The notes beneath the pieces were generated by a model. That model searched no databases. It was not told the DNA's origin and saw nothing but the letters and a program-made list of their open reading frames with translations. The position numbers were made by a program, and so were the translations under genes. Positions 36,265-44,502 of a DNA stretch of 64,000 bases are shown one piece after another. The stretch's first letter is position 1, and each line of letters opens with the position of its first letter. The DNA is from CAZCPB01 sp044223975. GTDB lineage: Bacteria; Planctomycetota; Phycisphaerae; Phycisphaerales; UBA1924. Location: positions 73,292 to 137,291 of the forward strand of contig JBGALI010000014.1 in assembly GCA_044223975.1 (NCBI GenBank), given 5' to 3'.

Positions 36265-36885
36265 ATGCGCGCCTACCTCGACGACCAACCCCTCCGTCCC
36301 GACCCCGCCTCCGCGGACGACGCCCTGCGCGCCGGCGCCAACGCCGCGCAGCGCCGCGGCCGCATCATCATCGACATCATCGCCGACGGCCGATCGGTCG
36401 GGCCCGACGAACTGGGCACGCCTTCCGTCAGCCCCGTCGACGAACTGCGATTGGTTTCCGCCGAACCGCTCGCGCTCGTGCGCGAAGCGATCGGCGATGC
36501 CCGTGGGCTCCTCTCCGACCTGCGAGCGGTTCAGACCCGCGCCGCCGACGCGTTCATGCTGGGCGAATTCGAGGACGGCGTCGTCCAACTTCGCGACGTG
36601 GTGGGCGCATGGCAGCGGGTGCGCACGGCCGCGGAGCAGGCCGGCGTCCTCCTGTCCACCCCCGTCGAATCGCTCGCCCTTGACGTCGGCGACGGCCCGC
36701 GCCCGATGCGCAACGAGATCGACACGCTGGCCGCGACGCTCTCGTCGCTCCGCGACGCGATTGCCAAACAGGACGTCGCCGCGCTCGCCGACCTGCTCGA
36801 GTACGACCTGGGCGCCCTCGCCCGGCGGTGGGACAGACTTCTCGCCGCGTTCATGGAGACCGGCCCATGTCAAGGACGATCGTGA
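36265..36885 (+). CDS. Unknown helical cytoplasmic protein
   Basis: 206 residues, not recognised. Acidic and almost all helical, with heptad-like stretches at about 72-130 and 150-190, no signal peptide and no membrane segment. A TACCAT hexamer at 36231-36236 could be its -10, giving a leader of about 20 bases. Its end overlaps the next gene by 19 bases, so the two are probably cotranslated and may work together. Confidence 0.55.
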   Translation: MRAYLDDQPLRPDPASADDALRAGANAAQRRGRIIIDIIADGRSVGPDELGTPSVSPVDELRLVSAEPLALVREAIGDARGLLSDLRAVQTRAADAFMLGEFEDGVVQLRDVVGAWQRVRTAAEQAGVLLSTPVESLALDVGDGPRPMRNEIDTLAATLSSLRDAIAKQDVAALADLLEYDLGALARRWDRLLAAFMETGPCQGRS

Positions 36886-37670
36886 GCCCGCTCCTTTCAC
36901 CCCCGCGGAGGCACGCGCCGATGCCCGCAGACCGGCAGGCCAAGTTGATTGACGAAAGCATGGAAAAGGCCAGCATCGCGCTGGTCGCGACGGACTACTT
37001 CGAGGCCGAACGCCTTTGCGTCCGCGCGCTGGCGACGGCGCGCGCCGCGGGCGACTTTGAGCGCATGGCCCGCATCTGCCTGCCGCTTCTCGAAGCCCGG
37101 CGCCAGAAGCGTCAGGCCGCCGAATCCAGCGGCCGGATCATCGTGATCGGCGATTCGCCCGTTCGATTCACGCCGCGCGAACCGGCGTGCTTCCTGTTCC
37201 GGCCCCCGTTGATCGCCGTCGAAGCGCGGACGTTCCGCGAGCAGGCCGACCGCAAGCGCGTCCCAGCCTTCGTGCTCTGCCGCGAACCCATGACCCGCGC
37301 CGGCAAGTGGCCCATCGCGGCCGTGGGCGAGTCGCGCCTGATCGGCATGACGACCGTGCGCGCCCAGGTCGACCCGCCCGCGGGCGTCACCTTCACCGGC
37401 GAAGGATCGACCCGCGACAACTCGATGGACGCTCCCTCTCTGGAGTGGTTCTGCGCCGCCGGCGAAGCGCTCGGTGACGCGGCGATCGCCGCCGTCAACC
37501 CCAAGCTCCCCGCGGCCTTCCGTGTCGAGCACCTGCTGGCGGCAGTCGACGCCGTGCCGCACCACGAAAAGCTCCACCAGCGACTCGAAGAGACGTGCCG
37601 CATCGCCGCCGTCGAGCCGCCCCCCGTCACCACGCTGCCGCGCGAATGGGCCGAACTCGATTACCAGTAA
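36867..37670 (+). CDS. Unknown soluble protein with helical N-terminus
   Basis: 267 residues, not recognised. Residues about 20-85 are helical and TPR-like (IALVATDYFEAERLCVRAL, shown in part); the rest is mixed alpha/beta. No signal peptide or membrane segment. ATG 36867 is preferred because GGAGA lies seven bases upstream and it overlaps the end of the preceding gene; ATG 36921 is an alternative. It converges on the MFS gene with 14 bases between them. Confidence 0.55.
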   Translation: MSRTIVSPLLSPPRRHAPMPADRQAKLIDESMEKASIALVATDYFEAERLCVRALATARAAGDFERMARICLPLLEARRQKRQAAESSGRIIVIGDSPVRFTPREPACFLFRPPLIAVEARTFREQADRKRVPAFVLCREPMTRAGKWPIAAVGESRLIGMTTVRAQVDPPAGVTFTGEGSTRDNSMDAPSLEWFCAAGEALGDAAIAAVNPKLPAAFRVEHLLAAVDAVPHHEKLHQRLEETCRIAAVEPPPVTTLPREWAELDYQ

Positions 37671-37684
37671 CCTGGGCCTGTGCG

Positions 37685-38983
37685 CTACGCGACGCCGGAC
37701 GGTCGGTCGGGCCGCTTCGTGTCTTCCTCGTGGAGCGAGCCGAGCCGGCGCAGTTCGGGGATCTTCCACGCCACCGCCGCGACGACCAGCAGCGTGCCGA
37801 TGCCGCCCGTGACCACCGAGAACACCGCCCCGCCCGCGACGGTGGCGCCCGTGAGCAGGCGGTACAGCCACGCCGCGCCGCCGCTCTCGAACGCGCCGAG
37901 TTCGTTGCTGACCTCGATGAACATGGTGTTGACCGCCGAGACCCTCCCGCGCAGCTCGTCGGGTGTGCGGACCTGCACGAGCACGTGCCGGATCACGACC
38001 GAGATGTTGTCGATCGCGCCCTGCGCACCGAGAAGGAACAGCGACAGCCAGAAACTTGTTGACAGCCCGAACAGGATCGCGCACACGGCCCACAGGATCA
38101 CGGAAGTCAGGAACGCGCGCCCCGCGCGGATGAACGGCGGCCGGTGGGCGAGATAGAGGGACATCAGCGCGGCACCGACGTAGGTCGACGCACGGAGCAT
38201 GCCCAGGCCGTCGGCGTCCACGTGCAGAATGTCCGCGGCGTAGACAGGCAGGAGCGCGGTGGCGCCCCCCAGCAGCACGCCTAGGCAGTCGATCAGGATG
38301 GCGCCCAGGACGGTCTTTTCCTTCCGGACGTACCCGAGCCCGCCGAGCATGGAGCGGAGGGTCAGCTTTCCCGCCGTCACCTGCGGGCGAACGGGGCGGA
38401 TGAACGACGCCGTGATCGCCATGATGGCCGTGAGCACGGCGGTCGACGTGTACACCGGCCACGCCTCGCCCGTCCAGAGGATCAGCTTCCCTGCCACGAA
38501 AGGGCCGAGCACACCGCTGACGTGAAAGACGCCCGTGTTCCACGCGACGGCGTTCTGAAAGATTTCCTTGGGCACGATCAGCGGCATCAGCGCGCCGCGG
38601 GCCGGGCCCGCGAACGCGCGCACGCAACCGGTGACGACCAAGAGCGCGTAGACCATCCAGAGCGGGCCGTCGAAGTACGACCACGCGGCGAGCGCGGCGG
38701 TGGCCAGCGCGAAGCCGGCCTGGCCGAACACCACGATCCACTTGCGGCTGAAGACGTCGGAGACGTGCCCGGCCGGCAGCGCCAGGAGCACGACCGGCAG
38801 TGCGCGGCAGAGCCCGGTGATGCCCAGAGCCAGTTCCGAGTGGGTCCGGTGGTACACCTCCCACCCGATCGCCATCGCGAGCATCTGGAGCCCGGTCGAC
38901 GAGAGCGCGAACCCCCCCGCGAAGGCGCGGAAATTCGGAACCCGGATCGCGGCGTAGGGGTCGTGGCGGGGAGAGTCGGGCAC
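37685..38983 (-). CDS. MFS transporter, EntS-like exporter family
   Basis: 432 residues with twelve membrane segments. The start FRAFAGGFALSSTGLQMLAM and the loop after segment 2 (ALPAGHVSDVFSRKW) are typical of the DUF894/EntS branch of exporters. Substrate unknown; siderophore, macrolide or other efflux are all possible. GTG 38983 is supported by TACCCT seven bases upstream. The gene follows a terminator that ends the preceding minus-strand remnant. Confidence 0.82.
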   Translation of the reverse strand: MPDSPRHDPYAAIRVPNFRAFAGGFALSSTGLQMLAMAIGWEVYHRTHSELALGITGLCRALPVVLLALPAGHVSDVFSRKWIVVFGQAGFALATAALAAWSYFDGPLWMVYALLVVTGCVRAFAGPARGALMPLIVPKEIFQNAVAWNTGVFHVSGVLGPFVAGKLILWTGEAWPVYTSTAVLTAIMAITASFIRPVRPQVTAGKLTLRSMLGGLGYVRKEKTVLGAILIDCLGVLLGGATALLPVYAADILHVDADGLGMLRASTYVGAALMSLYLAHRPPFIRAGRAFLTSVILWAVCAILFGLSTSFWLSLFLLGAQGAIDNISVVIRHVLVQVRTPDELRGRVSAVNTMFIEVSNELGAFESGGAAWLYRLLTGATVAGGAVFSVVTGGIGTLLVVAAVAWKIPELRRLGSLHEEDTKRPDRPSGVA

Positions 38984-38990
38984 GCGGCAG

Positions 38991-38996
38991 AGGGTA
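38991..38996 (-). promoter_or_regulatory. -10-like TACCCT, leaderless start
   Basis: On the minus strand TACCCT, seven bases, GTG 38983. Confidence 0.45.
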
Positions 38997-39033
38997 CGTG
39001 GATCGCGCGCGGCGGGGTGATCGGGCGGGAATG

Positions 39034-39064
39034 AAAAAACGCGGCGGCGTGATGCCGCGGCGTT
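39034..39064 (-). terminator. Rho-independent terminator
   Basis: On the minus strand an 11-base stem with one mismatch (39054-39064 with 39038-39048), a five-base loop and then a T run (39034-39039). It ends transcription coming from the PEP-CTERM-like remnant upstream. Confidence 0.75.
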
Positions 39065-39106
39065 GCGTGGGATCGTTGATCGCCGAAGAGAATCCGGCGC
39101 TTCGGG

Positions 39107-39304
39107 TCAGCGGGCGGACCGCCGACGGCGCGCCGCGATGCCGACGGCGAGGCCGGCGAGGCCGAGGGTGAAGTGAGTCGGGACCAGCGCGCCCGGGGCC
39201 CACGCGGCGCCGGTGGCGCGCTGCGTGCCGTCCGCGAGGGGCACGTAGATCGTCGAGCCGTGGAGGTGGCCACGGTTGTCCCGCCGCCCATGAGTGCCCA
39301 GACT
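39107..39304 (-). pseudogene. Orphan PEP-CTERM-like C-terminal tail
   Basis: A minus-strand frame open for 65 codons ends in LGLAGLAVGIAARRRRSAR and a stop, the hydrophobic segment plus Arg cluster of a PEP-CTERM sorting signal. STIYVPLADGTQ precedes it. The frame is closed upstream by a stop near 39305 and has no good start, and a terminator follows. It looks like the 3-prime end of an exported-protein gene whose front has been lost or frame-shifted. Confidence 0.5.
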
Positions 39305-39394
39305 TCAAGAGGTTGGGCAAGGACCTGCGCTGGTAATTTCCCCTAATCCTCCGCTAACGATCGGCTGGTGGGAGTCCGGAATCCTGCCCGCAGG

Positions 39395-39400
39395 TACACT
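39395..39400 (+). promoter_or_regulatory. -10-like TACACT, leadered gene
   Basis: TACACT predicts a transcription start near 39407 and a leader of about 37 bases before ATG 39444, which has GGAG close by. Confidence 0.35.
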
Positions 39401-39443
39401 GACCAGCGAGGCGAGCCGCGACGCTCGCCGCCGGGCGGAGATT

Positions 39444-41552
39444 ATGAGCCAGCACCCGATGGCTATCACCGAGCCCGATCCTCGCGCGGCGCCCGCCACG
39501 CCTTCTGAGCGTCATCGCCGGCAGGGCGGTCGGCGGCGGGTGTTTAAGATCGTCGCGCTGCTGCTCCCGCTGCTCCTGATTGGCGTGATCGAGGCCGTGC
39601 TGCGGCTGTTCGGCTTCGGTGGCTATCCCCCCACGTTTCATCCGGTCGGGAAGCTGAGCGACGGTTCGACGCTCGTGATGACCGACGTGCTCGGTCCGAA
39701 CTCGTACTTCTTCGCCAACCGCTCCGAGGGCATGGCGCTCGATCCGACGGCGCTGGTCATGCCCAAGCCGCGCGGCACGGTGCGCGTGATTCTCGTCGGC
39801 GAATCGGCGGCGAAAGGGATCCCGCAACCCCGCCCGTTCCGCGCGTCGGCGTTCCTGAAGGAAATGCTGTCCGATGTGTGGCCTGACCGAACGGTCGAGG
39901 TCATCAACGTCGGCACCCCGGGGATCGCGGCGTTTCCCGTGCTCGGGATTCTGACCGAGGCGCTCGACTATCAGCCGGACTTGGTCGTGGCGTACCTGGG
40001 CAACAACGAGTTTTACGGCGCGTTCGGGGTCTCGTCCCTCCACAGCGCCGGCCGGCTTCCGTCGACCATCCGCCTGATCCGCGCGTACCACGGCACCGCG
40101 ATCGGCCAAGGGATCGATCGACTGATGCGCCCCTCCGGGCCCTTGCACCAGGGCACGCTGATGGAGGCCATGGTTGGCCAGTCGCACATCGGGCCGGACG
40201 ACCCGGCACGGGCCGCGGCGGCGCGGAACCTCGAGGTGTTCGTGGGCGAGATGATCGACCGCTGCGCTGCCCGCGGCGTGCCGATCATCGTGTGCACACC
40301 CCCGGCCAACGAGCGCGATATGGCACCCCTCGGCGAGCCCGATCTGACAGGACTGGGGGCGCCGGACCGAGACGCGATCGCGAACGCGATGAACGCCGCC
40401 AAGGACCTGCTCGCCACTGATCCTGCCGGCGCCGAGGAGGCGGCACGGCGGGCGCTCCAGATCCACCCGAATCACGCCCTGGCTCGCTTCGTGCTCGCAC
40501 GCTCCCTCGCTGCGCAGCAGCGATTCCACGACGCGGCGAATGAGTTCCGCGCGTCGGTCGATCTGGACCCGATGCCGTGGCGTCCGCCGGCGTCTTCGGT
40601 GGCCGCGATCCGGCGCGCCGCCGAATCGCGCGGTGCCGTGGTGGCCGATCTGGAGCGCGCCTTCCGTGACGCCAGCGAGGGAGGGGCGACCGGGTGGGAC
40701 CTCATGGACGACCACGTGCACCCGTCGCTCCGCGGCCAGGAGTTGGCGGCGCGCACGATCGTCCGCGCCATGTGCTCTCTGAAGTCGCCGCTGGCGATCG
40801 ATCCGTCGGTGGTCGACGCTCTCCCGGATTGGCGCGCGTACGCGGAGAGGCAGGGAGTCAACCCGTACGACCTGTACGGCGTGGCGCACGCGATGCGGCT
40901 GCTGGGAGAGATCCCGTTCTTCAAGCGCAGCAATCCCGAACTGGGGGTGCGAAACGACGAGTTCTGCCGGAGGCTGGAGTCCGAGTCGCCGGCCGAGATT
41001 GTCGAGAAGCTGCGGTCGTACACCGACCCCGCCGCGCGCCTGACGGACCGGTACCCGGTCAGCGGGATGGTGGCCGCCGCTCTGTTCAGGTCCGCACGCT
41101 TTGAGGAGGCCGAACGGCTGTTCCGAGTGGCTGCTTCAAGCGTGACACCGTACGGAAGCTGGGAAATTGAACTGAAGTACTGGGCGCTCACCGCCGCGTT
41201 GCAGGCCCGGGGCGCGTTGAGCGACCAGGAAAAGCGTGTGGCGGCGGAGGCGTTGGAGCGTGGGCGGCTGATCATCGACAACAATTTCAGCACGACCGGG
41301 CAGGCCGAGCGATTCGTGGGGCTTCTGCACCAGCTTCTCGGGCAGCACCAGCTTGCCGTGCCGTACCTGGTCAAGGCTCGCGCCAAGGTCATGGAGCGCT
41401 ACCGCCCCGAGACCGACCGGGCCCTGGTCATGTCGTACCTGGCCCTCGGGCAGGTTCAGCAGGCCAGGTCCGTGATCGAGGACGGTCTGCGTGCCGGCGG
41501 GCGCGATGCCGAGGAATACCGGCGGATGACCGGGTTGCTCGAGAGGCGGTGA
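39444..41552 (+). CDS. Membrane-anchored GDSL/SGNH hydrolase with TPR regions
   Basis: 702 residues. A membrane anchor at about 34-54 after a basic N-terminus. The SGNH-like part has the block I Ser in VGESAAKGIP, block III Asn in YLGNNEFYG and the Asp-His pair in DDHVHPS near residue 428. A TPR segment (about 315-375) interrupts it between blocks III and V, and more TPR-like helices occupy 520-690. The combination suggests an acyl-ester hydrolase or transferase at the cell surface. ATG 39444 is preferred, since the frame before it is not protein-like. Confidence 0.75.
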   Translation: MSQHPMAITEPDPRAAPATPSERHRRQGGRRRVFKIVALLLPLLLIGVIEAVLRLFGFGGYPPTFHPVGKLSDGSTLVMTDVLGPNSYFFANRSEGMALDPTALVMPKPRGTVRVILVGESAAKGIPQPRPFRASAFLKEMLSDVWPDRTVEVINVGTPGIAAFPVLGILTEALDYQPDLVVAYLGNNEFYGAFGVSSLHSAGRLPSTIRLIRAYHGTAIGQGIDRLMRPSGPLHQGTLMEAMVGQSHIGPDDPARAAAARNLEVFVGEMIDRCAARGVPIIVCTPPANERDMAPLGEPDLTGLGAPDRDAIANAMNAAKDLLATDPAGAEEAARRALQIHPNHALARFVLARSLAAQQRFHDAANEFRASVDLDPMPWRPPASSVAAIRRAAESRGAVVADLERAFRDASEGGATGWDLMDDHVHPSLRGQELAARTIVRAMCSLKSPLAIDPSVVDALPDWRAYAERQGVNPYDLYGVAHAMRLLGEIPFFKRSNPELGVRNDEFCRRLESESPAEIVEKLRSYTDPAARLTDRYPVSGMVAAALFRSARFEEAERLFRVAASSVTPYGSWEIELKYWALTAALQARGALSDQEKRVAAEALERGRLIIDNNFSTTGQAERFVGLLHQLLGQHQLAVPYLVKARAKVMERYRPETDRALVMSYLALGQVQQARSVIEDGLRAGGRDAEEYRRMTGLLERR

Positions 41553-41644
41553 CTTTGATGCGCGAGCGAGGAACTTGAGCGTCGTCGAATCGGGAAGAGA
41601 CCGCGCGGGAGCGCGAAGGCTCGGCCGACGCGCCAGTGTTTGAC

Positions 41645-41696
41645 GGGGCTGGGCGCCCCTTCACCCGTGGTTATGTTCGTGCGCCCCGTTGGGGCG
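41645..41696. repeat. Pair of GC-rich palindromes, REP-like
   Basis: GGGGC (41645-41649) pairs with GCCCC (41655-41659), and CGCCCC (41682-41687) pairs with GGGGCG (41691-41696) across a GTT loop. Between them lies TTCACCCGTGGTTATG. The combination reminds me of REP-like intergenic repeats in planctomycetes, but copy number cannot be judged from one window. Confidence 0.35.
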
Positions 41697-41742
41697 AGGA
41701 TGGAGCGGGACGAGCCCGATACGCGTGGCCTGCGTGGCGTGC

Positions 41743-42318
41743 CTATTGCGAGCGTTGAATCGACGCTCTCTCGAACGCCTCGCAATTCACGCTCTGGAGC
41801 GTCAGCTCATCGGCAGCCCAAGTGAAGGCGCTGGCGTAGTCGCTGGAGATCCGCGATAACGTCTTTGCGGCGAAGGTGCATCGAACGAGGTCGGGCGGGT
41901 TGTTGCGACACGCCTTCGACTTTAAGCAGAACACCAGCCAAGGCTCGGTCCTTGCCCGGCAATCGACGAACAGGTCGATTGCCGCGTCGAATTGGGCGCG
42001 CTCGAGGCCTGGGGACACCAGGAGCGAGTCGGTGAGCGCGACGGAGGCGTAGTTCATCGCCCATCGCAGGTCTTCATCACCGACCGATCGTCCCGCGGTA
42101 CGCATCGCGGTCATCGCGGCTTCACGCTGAGACCGATCGCGAGATAGGAGAAACTTGCCGGTCACGCCTGGCGTGTAAGTCGCCGGGTCGATGTTCCCTG
42201 TTCTTGGAAGCGGCGAGAACAGGTCGTGAATGCCCGAGGCCTGTGTCCAGAAGAAAATCAGTACGAACAGGCCGACAAAGCCAAGTCCGGTCCACTTGAT
42301 CGTGTCACGCGTGGCCAT
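41743..42318 (-). CDS. Unknown single-pass membrane protein
   Basis: 191 residues, not recognised. A membrane segment at about 9-30, then a soluble, mostly helical extracytoplasmic domain with at least four Cys (DCRAR, FCLKSKAC, VRCTF, VNCEAF) that could form disulfides. ATG 42318 has CGGAG about eight bases upstream; a GTG at 42342 is possible. The C-terminus ends next to the REP-like palindromes. No function proposed. Confidence 0.55.
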   Translation of the reverse strand: MATRDTIKWTGLGFVGLFVLIFFWTQASGIHDLFSPLPRTGNIDPATYTPGVTGKFLLSRDRSQREAAMTAMRTAGRSVGDEDLRWAMNYASVALTDSLLVSPGLERAQFDAAIDLFVDCRARTEPWLVFCLKSKACRNNPPDLVRCTFAAKTLSRISSDYASAFTWAADELTLQSVNCEAFERASIQRSQ

Positions 42319-42360
42319 CACGTACGCTCCGACCGCGATCACTGGGCCTTGGGTGTCGAC

Positions 42361-43923
42361 TCAACCTTGGACCGACCATCGCACCCCATCGCGCTTCACG
42401 CGCCTGTACACCGTGTCCCTCTCCACCGGCTCGAACCCCGCCTCCCGGATCGCCTTCTCCAGCGTCCATACGCTGACTTCCTGGTGGGTGCTGCTGCCGC
42501 CAACTTTGGTGATGTCGTACCAGATGACGGTGCCGTCGATGTCGTCGGCGCCGTTCTGGAGCATCAGCTGCGCCATCGGCAGCGTCTGCATGATCCAGAA
42601 GGCTTTGACGTGCGGGAAGTTGTCGAGCATCAGGCGGGCGATGGCGAGGGTGCGGAGGTTTTCGAGGCCGCTGGGGCCCGGGAGGTGTTCGAGTTCGCAG
42701 CCGTCGGGGAAGAAGGGGAGGGGGATGATGGTTTGGTAGTAACCGGGAAGTGCCGCAGTGACGGAGTGACGGAGTGACGGAGTGGGGGAGGGCTGAGACG
42801 GCGAAACGGAGAGACGGTGAGACGGTGATGAAGGCTGATTAGGAGATGAGGTGAGCGGGTGATGAGGTGAGGGGGAACCGAAGGTGAGGTGTTCGGGGAG
42901 TGGGGCGCCCGGGCGTGTGAGGGTGATCACCGGGGCATCGGAGGACTCGGCGCGATAGCCGAGGTGGCCGGACTCGGTTCCTTCACTCGCCGCATCCCAC
43001 TTCGTGCCTTCGTGCCTTCGTGCCTCCGTGCCTTCGCCAACACCCGTGTATCCCAGGCGGGCCAAGGCTTCGTCCTGGGCCCGACGCAGCATTTCCATGT
43101 GCACGAGCCGGTCGCGGCGTTGTTCGATGTGGCCGTAGAGGATGGTGGCGTTGGTGTTGAGGCCGAGCTCGTGGGCGGTGCGGTGGACATCGAGCCAGAC
43201 ATCGGAGCGGATCTTGCCTTTGAAGGCTTCGTCGTGGACGCGGTCGTCGAAGACTTCGGCGCCGCCGCCGGGAAGAGAGCCGAGGCCGGCGTCCTTGAGC
43301 TTGGAAAGGACGTAGCGGAGTGCGTCCCGGCGGGCGGCGCGGCCTTCTTCGCCGGGGAGGCTGGCGCCCTTGTAGACCTTGGCGATGCGCGCCAGGTGGA
43401 CGATCTCGACGGCGGTGAAGGCTTTGACGTGGAGGTCGGAGCCGAGGCGCTTGGCTTCATCCCGGATGGTGGAGATGAGGTCGGTGTAGTAGGAGAAGGG
43501 GAGCGTGGGGTGCAGGCCGCCGACGGAGTGGATCTCGGTGGCGCCGGCCTCGACGGCCTTGCGGGCCTCTTCGCGGACGTAGTCCATGTCGCGGGTGTAG
43601 GACTTTTCGTCCCCTGCCTTGGCGTAGAACTCGCAGAACTTGCACGAGAGGGCGCAGATGTTGGAGTAGTTGAGGTGGCGGTTGATGTTGTAGTAGGCGT
43701 TGCTGCCGTGGAGTTGGCGGCGAACCTGGTCGGCCATTTCGAGGACGGACCAGAGGTCGGGGGTGGTGAAGAGGAGTTCGCCGTCGTCGAGGGTGAGGCG
43801 CTCGCTGCGGGATAACTTGGCGCGGATGGGGTCGAGGCGGTCGTCGCGGCGGGGGCCGGGGCGGCGGCTGGGGGAGGGGAGGTCAGGGTGGGGGCGGGCA
43901 TCGGGACTCCGCGAAAGTTTCAC
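42361..43923 (-). CDS. mqnE: Aminofutalosine synthase with repeat-derived insertion
   Basis: 520 residues against about 370 usual. A radical SAM enzyme that makes 6-amino-6-deoxyfutalosine in the futalosine route to menaquinone. The cluster-binding motif is C90-x3-C94-x2-C97 in NICALSCKFCEFY. Further family markers are GGLHPTLPFSYY, KAFTAVEI, LYGHIEQRRDRLVH, YQTIIPLPF, and NGADDIDGT near the end. About 107 residues (288-394) between RAQDEALA and YYQTIIPLPF are foreign low-complexity sequence made from 8-base repeats. The reading frame stays intact. The start is uncertain; GTG 43923 is the best available, and the first 35 residues are also low-complexity. Confidence 0.88.
   Translation of the reverse strand: MKLSRSPDARPHPDLPSPSRRPGPRRDDRLDPIRAKLSRSERLTLDDGELLFTTPDLWSVLEMADQVRRQLHGSNAYYNINRHLNYSNICALSCKFCEFYAKAGDEKSYTRDMDYVREEARKAVEAGATEIHSVGGLHPTLPFSYYTDLISTIRDEAKRLGSDLHVKAFTAVEIVHLARIAKVYKGASLPGEEGRAARRDALRYVLSKLKDAGLGSLPGGGAEVFDDRVHDEAFKGKIRSDVWLDVHRTAHELGLNTNATILYGHIEQRRDRLVHMEMLRRAQDEALARLGYTGVGEGTEARRHEGTKWDAASEGTESGHLGYRAESSDAPVITLTRPGAPLPEHLTFGSPSPHHPLTSSPNQPSSPSHRLSVSPSQPSPTPSLRHSVTAALPGYYQTIIPLPFFPDGCELEHLPGPSGLENLRTLAIARLMLDNFPHVKAFWIMQTLPMAQLMLQNGADDIDGTVIWYDITKVGGSSTHQEVSVWTLEKAIREAGFEPVERDTVYRRVKRDGVRWSVQG
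42757..42788. repeat. Octamer repeat AGTGACGG inside mqnE
   Basis: Three perfect copies of AGTGACGG (42757-42780) followed by a degenerate one. They encode part of the insertion in the mqnE product on the other strand. Degenerate period-8 units (GAGACGGT-like) continue to about 42834. Confidence 0.8.
43001..43032. repeat. Octamer repeat TTCGTGCC inside mqnE
   Basis: Three perfect copies of TTCGTGCC (43001-43024) and a fourth with one change (43025-43032), at the other end of the insertion in mqnE. Confidence 0.85.
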
Positions 43924-43999
43924 TCTAGACTGAAAGGTGCCTGAGGATAGGGCCAAAGCGGTGGCGCGGGCGCACACGCTTTGATCGAGGGGAGTCAAC

Positions 44000-44497
44000 A
44001 TGAGTCTGGTAACGCGCGATGCGGCCCGGCCCCCGGCGTTCAGCCTTTCCGCCACGGCGGTGCGGCTGGCAATCGGCGTGGCGTTTCTCTCGGCGTTTGC
44101 GCAAGGGGCGGTGTTGTTGACTTGCGCGGCGGTGGGGGGCAGCCGCGGCATGGTGACCGTGCTGCACCGGGCGATGCCCGCGTACGACGTGGCGGCGTGG
44201 TGGTACCCGATGCGCGGGGTGTGGGGCCTGGCGATCACGCTGATGGAAGCTGCGACGGTGGTGGCGGCGATCGTGATGAGCACGTCGCGCTCGACGCTGC
44301 GGCGGCGCTTCGGACTGGTGGTGATGGTGGCGTGGGGCGCGTACTGGGCGTTTGCGATCGGGCGCGTGGCGTGGTTCACGCGCGATGGGGTGGATGCGGT
44401 GCTGGCGGGACTCAGCGTGCTGGCGCTGGTCTGCCAGGGCGCGGTGGGCGCGCGGTGGTGGAGCGAGGGGCCGATGGCGGCGCGGCGGGCGGCGTGA
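44000..44497 (+). CDS. Small four-helix membrane protein
   Basis: 165 residues, not recognised. Four membrane segments at about 20-44, 72-94, 103-124 and 130-150, with short loops. GGGGAG lies a few bases upstream of ATG 44000, a good ribosome site. It is divergent from mqnE and convergent with the kinase gene, five bases away. No catalytic residues stand out. Confidence 0.6.
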   Translation: MSLVTRDAARPPAFSLSATAVRLAIGVAFLSAFAQGAVLLTCAAVGGSRGMVTVLHRAMPAYDVAAWWYPMRGVWGLAITLMEAATVVAAIVMSTSRSTLRRRFGLVVMVAWGAYWAFAIGRVAWFTRDGVDAVLAGLSVLALVCQGAVGARWWSEGPMAARRAA

Positions 44498-44502
44498 GCG
44501 TG

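Noticed and set aside
36897..39320. Minus-strand open frame of about 807 codons
   Set aside because: It runs opposite an unknown but protein-like gene and in the wrong frame of the MFS transporter; its composition is Arg/Pro/Ala shadow.
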